A stretch of 64,000 nt of DNA from Prolixibacteraceae bacterium (GTDB taxonomy: Bacteria > Bacteroidota > Bacteroidia > Bacteroidales > Prolixibacteraceae). Positions 61,190 through 64,000 of the stretch are shown one piece after another. The translations under genes and the position numbers were made by a program. The stretch covers positions 62,001 to 126,000 of the forward strand of contig JAFLKN010000016.1 in assembly GCA_019163175.1 (NCBI GenBank), given 5' to 3'. A model generated the notes under the pieces. The model worked only from the letters and a program-made list of their open reading frames with translations. It ran no database searches and had not been told where the DNA came from. Each line of letters opens with the position of its first letter. Position 1 is the first letter of the stretch.

Positions 61190-62389
61190 TTACTTTGCTG
61201 CCCAAGGAAGAACAACGTCCGATTTTGGTAAAAATGCATTCTTTAGGTATGTCTTTGAGAAATCGGTAATATATATTTCCTGTCCTGGATTAATACTTCC
61301 TTTATATTGTTTCTGTCGACCAAAAGCGTTTACGTAAACTATATAATTGGCACTACCTCCTTCATAATGTTTCACATGAACATTGTATGTTCCGGATGTT
61401 GCAACTCCTTTTCCCCACCTGATATTTTCTGGTCCGTATCCGTTTACATCATCTACATCGAGCCATCCACCTGAAACAGAAGTGTTATGTTCATACCATA
61501 TCCATTCTTTGGCTGGGTCTTGTACATATAAATCAATATCAGCTGAAGAATCCCAGGTAAGTGTGACTTGAATATCGCCATAACCACCTTCCAAAACACC
61601 TTCGGCCAATTGTACTTCTTTTTCGTGTTCTCTCAAAACGCCACCAGCAACACTTAACGATAATCCGGAAACACTGGCGAAACAGGATAAAGGTTTACCT
61701 AAAACACAATTTACAGTGGTAGTAAATCCTTTAACTGTCTTTAATGGAAGGTTAAGAAAATCAGCTATCTTTTCATTACCAATAATTTCAGTAGCTAAAC
61801 CAATTGCAGTTGAACCACACCCTAAAGCAATTAATGCGGCGGCGGCAGGAGTTCCAATACCCAATGTTGTTGCAGTAGCTGCTACACCAGTAATAAGAGA
61901 TGATACGCAAGTTGCTATTCCGATTGCATGACCTGTCCAAATTAATATATCACCCGTACTCGCACTTTTAAGCTGTAGGTACTGACTGTCCTTCTCTGGG
62001 ATAAGAATTTCACGTACTGTAGTTAATTCTCCAACAGGACTAATTACAGCCAAATCAAACTTGCCGGCATTGTAATTGCTAAAAAGTAAAATGTGACTGT
62101 TAATGACAATTTTCTCTACTAAACCATCACTGTTAAACCATACTGGATAAGGATCCCCGCCCTTATTGGGTTTTACCAATGCTTCAACTGGCTTTCCATT
62201 GTTTTGCCTTACTGCAATGTATGAATCATCTATTCCTGAATAGACTAAGAAATCATAATCGGTTTCAGAACTAATGTCGGCGACAAAACTGGGGTTTTCC
62301 TCTTTTTTATTGAAGATGTCATCGATAAAGTTACATGATGTAATTCCCATCATGAAAAGGACTAAGGTTAGAATGGCTTTTGTTTTCAT
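61190..62389 (-). CDS. Lipoprotein with hydrophobic glycine-rich segment and YfaP-type beta domain
   Basis: This 399-residue protein has a lipobox I-T-S-C at about 16-19 and a beta-rich part (30-150). A hydrophobic, glycine/alanine-rich stretch follows (about 152-205: H-A-I-G-I-A-T..., V-A-A-T-A-T-T-L-G-I-G) that looks like a two-helix hairpin. After another helical part comes a YfaP/DUF2135-like beta domain (about 270-370: T-L-T-W-D-S-S-A-D-I-D-L-Y-V). The hydrophobic hairpin could insert in membranes. Its own ECF promoter lies 31 bases upstream. An effector role is an inference. Confidence 0.8.
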   Translation of the reverse strand: MKTKAILTLVLFMMGITSCNFIDDIFNKKEENPSFVADISSETDYDFLVYSGIDDSYIAVRQNNGKPVEALVKPNKGGDPYPVWFNSDGLVEKIVINSHILLFSNYNAGKFDLAVISPVGELTTVREILIPEKDSQYLQLKSASTGDILIWTGHAIGIATCVSSLITGVAATATTLGIGTPAAAALIALGCGSTAIGLATEIIGNEKIADFLNLPLKTVKGFTTTVNCVLGKPLSCFASVSGLSLSVAGGVLREHEKEVQLAEGVLEGGYGDIQVTLTWDSSADIDLYVQDPAKEWIWYEHNTSVSGGWLDVDDVNGYGPENIRWGKGVATSGTYNVHVKHYEGGSANYIVYVNAFGRQKQYKGSINPGQEIYITDFSKTYLKNAFLPKSDVVLPWAAK

Positions 62390-62419
62390 TATTTTGGGTT
62401 TTAGAGGTTTTTAATCATA

Positions 62420-62445
62420 GTACCTTTTCGATACTGGATGTGACA
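62420..62445 (-). promoter_or_regulatory. Predicted ECF sigma promoter of the glycine-rich lipoprotein gene
   Basis: TGTCAC (62445-62440), 16 bases, GTAC (62423-62420), 31 bases before the ATG at 62389. Confidence 0.78.
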
Positions 62446-62881
62446 AACTGGAAAATTATTATATGGAAACAAACTATTAGTTCATTTGCAGAAAGCTCTT
62501 TAATTGCTTATAAGTTACAATTTTTTTTGAAGATTGTGAGTTTAATATTGACTTATTTAACGAACCCACCATTTTTTAGTATGAAACCCTTTTTAGAACT
62601 AATAAACTGATTAAGATGTTTTTTTTAATGTTATTCTGTTTACTAAATTTCCATCTAAAATTTACTTCATTTGCCGAGATATCTTTCCAATTCAACATCC
62701 TGGTACCGCAAAAGATTATTTTTTTTCGCTAAAAATAATTAAGCAACTCCTCTTTTTCCCAATCTATATGTTTTAGATACACGGACACCTTTGCTTCGCT
62801 ATTTTGATAAAGCATGAAAAGCTTAGTTGACCTGTTTTTTTTAGGCTATTTTAAATTATGAACTAATAATATTTTTTCACA
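62446..62881. other. AT-rich spacer between the sigma regulon and phage genes
   Basis: No gene or repeat is recognised. It contains short T-runs and forms the right boundary of the caspase island. Confidence 0.5.
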
Positions 62882-62911
62882 GAAAAAGCCTTGATTTCTC
62901 AAAGCTTTTTC
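62882..62911 (-). terminator. Terminator hairpin at the end of the phage gene at 62899
   Basis: GAAAAAGC (62882-62889) pairs exactly with GCTTTTTC (62904-62911), overlapping the last codons of the gene. On the minus strand a T-rich stretch is part of the second arm. It ends the phage transcript before the island. Confidence 0.65.
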
Positions 62912-63138
62912 CTTCTATCTTTCTGTCCCAAAACAGAAATAGGTTGTTCTTCTTCTACAATTCCATACAATTCCTTTTTCCCCACCTCAGTCAATTCAAA
63001 ATATGGAAAACCCCTATCAAACAATTCCTTGCAGGTTTCAATTGGGATATCATCCCTGCTAAAATCAATTTCGCCGTGAGAGGGTGTGATAACCCTCCCA
63101 CGGCGAAGTTTTATGAATCTAAAATAATCAGTCCACAT
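62899..63138 (-). CDS. Small phage-associated protein, 79 residues
   Basis: The product is basic at both ends (F-R-F-I-K-L-R-R-G-R and D-R-R-K-K-L) with an acidic middle. I do not recognise a named family. It directly follows the virion-type protein gene (3 bases) and resembles short proteins found downstream of head or tail genes in Bacteroidota phages. Confidence 0.6.
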   Translation of the reverse strand: MWTDYFRFIKLRRGRVITPSHGEIDFSRDDIPIETCKELFDRGFPYFELTEVGKKELYGIVEEEQPISVLGQKDRRKKL

Positions 63139-63141
63139 GGC

Positions 63142-63693
63142 TTATTGACCCAATGCTTCAGTTAATGGAATTGTACCTGTATAAACGTAAACATTAGCCG
63201 TTTTGTAGGTAAATTCCATAGAAATTCCCTTTCTCGCTGCTGTTTCCTTTCCGGTACCAAAACCGTCCGGAGCTCCAGCATAAACAGCGGGGCGAAGGCT
63301 GTCACCCATAATATAGGTTTGTCCATCGCTGTCTTTGACGATGAAAACCAGGTTTTCATTCTTGGCCGCATTCATGAACCCCAGAAGCTTTTTCTGCAAT
63401 CCAGGAGAAAAGAGGGTCAGATGTTCCACGAACGATTTCCCATCTATTTCTCCAACCGGTTCGATAGAAAATTCCCCGGTATCATCGGTGATATAAAGAC
63501 TGAACAGGCGTTTTCCCGCTTTCATGACCAATTCCCCGGTGAGGGCAGCATTCGCCTCCAGTGTTGTCGGGTTTAATGGTTTGGTTGGCCAGTTGAGTAC
63601 ATCGGCATGAAAGCCGAAGTACACCTCCTGGATCAACCCGCCCATGTTTTGACCATCGGGCAGATTTTTATTGATGTCAGTAAATTCAATCAT
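63142..63693 (-). CDS. Phage virion-type protein, 183 residues
   Basis: This beta-rich protein (M-I-E-F-T-D-I-N-K-N-L-P-D-G-Q-N-M-G-G-L...) has a layout typical of phage head or tail structural proteins and no signal peptide or enzyme motif. It lies 12 bases after the partial gene at the window edge. Which virion part it forms cannot be told from sequence alone. Confidence 0.65.
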   Translation of the reverse strand: MIEFTDINKNLPDGQNMGGLIQEVYFGFHADVLNWPTKPLNPTTLEANAALTGELVMKAGKRLFSLYITDDTGEFSIEPVGEIDGKSFVEHLTLFSPGLQKKLLGFMNAAKNENLVFIVKDSDGQTYIMGDSLRPAVYAGAPDGFGTGKETAARKGISMEFTYKTANVYVYTGTIPLTEALGQ

Positions 63694-63705
63694 AGTTGGT
63701 TAAGA

Positions 63706-64000
63706 TTAAGGAGTTGGCTGTATATTCGTCCATACAGCTTGATTTATTCCGAATCCAAGGCCTTCAGACCAGTCACCTAAAACAGCTACTGAACGTTTTG
63801 ATTCTTCCATTTTGAACGTGTTTTTAGTTATGGTTGCAGGTGAAATATGCAGGAAATTCTCCGATGGAGTGCAGAAAATATCATTCGTTTCCACCATGGA
63901 AGCCAGACCTTTGATCTTTAATGGTGTAAAGTCGATGCCGGTATTGATGTCCTGATCTGATTTGTTCTGATAATATCCCTGTGCCCGTTTATCCTGAAGG
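63706..64000 (-). CDS. Phage structural protein, C-terminal fragment (N-terminus off window)
   Basis: The open frame enters from the right edge and ends with a stop at 63706, giving 97 codons visible. The frame stays open through the whole fragment, without an obvious start at its beginning (a later ATG at 63897 is internal). Composition and position next to the 183-residue gene suggest a capsid or tail protein. It is not identifiable further. Confidence 0.55.
   Translation of the reverse strand, partial: LQDKRAQGYYQNKSDQDINTGIDFTPLKIKGLASMVETNDIFCTPSENFLHISPATITKNTFKMEESKRSVAVLGDWSEGLGFGINQAVWTNIQPTP

Noticed and set aside
1-64000. CRISPR arrays, tRNA or rRNA genes, transposase genes
   Set aside because: No regularly spaced short repeats, no cloverleaf-like sequence and no transposase-type ORF were recognised by eye.

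Overview
The window is AT-rich DNA from a member of the Bacteroidota. The evidence is the PdxJ sequence type, the many FISUMP (Fibrobacter succinogenes major paralogous domain) lipoproteins, vegetative promoter elements of the TAnnTTTG kind, weak Shine-Dalgarno sites, and signal peptides ending in short lipoboxes. It looks like an accessory region. No ribosomal, tRNA or other housekeeping block is visible. The order below the phylum is not determined here.

Layout. (1) 1-9766, minus strand: a type I restriction-modification operon read as half-HsdS, HsdM, metallophosphoesterase, AbiEi-like regulator, AbiEii-like nucleotidyltransferase, full HsdS, DUF3010-like protein, Ser/Thr kinase, HsdR (HsdR runs off the left edge). 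(2) 9.9-14.5 kb: small mobile-element-type genes (J-domain proteins, a protein with an SSB-like acidic tail, a zinc-ribbon protein, an SH3b protein), a decayed second copy of the SSB-tail gene, repeated non-coding elements, and a frameshifted TraR/DksA-like pseudogene. (3) 14.6-20.2 kb, plus strand: a five-gene set with a SPASM radical SAM enzyme, PdxJ, an unknown protein, a HAD phosphatase and a cobalamin-type radical SAM enzyme. (4) 20.8-36.0 kb, minus strand: a nine-gene operon coding for envelope proteins plus a tubulin-like GTPase, a 1301-residue actin-fold ATPase, a protein with a degenerate and a canonical Hsp70 domain in tandem, and a membrane protein with a possible HPD-less J-like domain. 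A perfect 57-bp palindrome lies just upstream. (5) 37.4-41.4 kb: phage packaging genes (terminase large and small subunits, a PLD-like protein). (6) 41.6-62.4 kb, minus strand: an island with an ECF sigma factor and anti-sigma factor, a transglutaminase-like protein, a DUF4384 protein, two secreted caspase-like proteases, two identical 215-residue secreted proteins, six FISUMP/FGE C-type-lectin-fold proteins and a lipoprotein with a hydrophobic glycine-rich segment. (7) 62.9-64.0 kb: phage virion-type genes again.

The strongest new observation is that the island in (6) appears to be a single regulon. Six sites of the form TGTCAC-N16-GTAC, all on the minus strand with exactly the same spacing, lie upstream of (and in one case inside) its transcription units, including the sigma gene. 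The predicted products are almost all exported or lipidated. The FGE protein at 45.9 kb ends in a sequence that looks like the variable region of a diversity-generating retroelement target. Together this suggests a sigma-controlled cell-surface sensing or conflict system with caspase effectors and diversified lectin-like binders. The function is inferred. The motif, the repeats and the gene content are directly visible.
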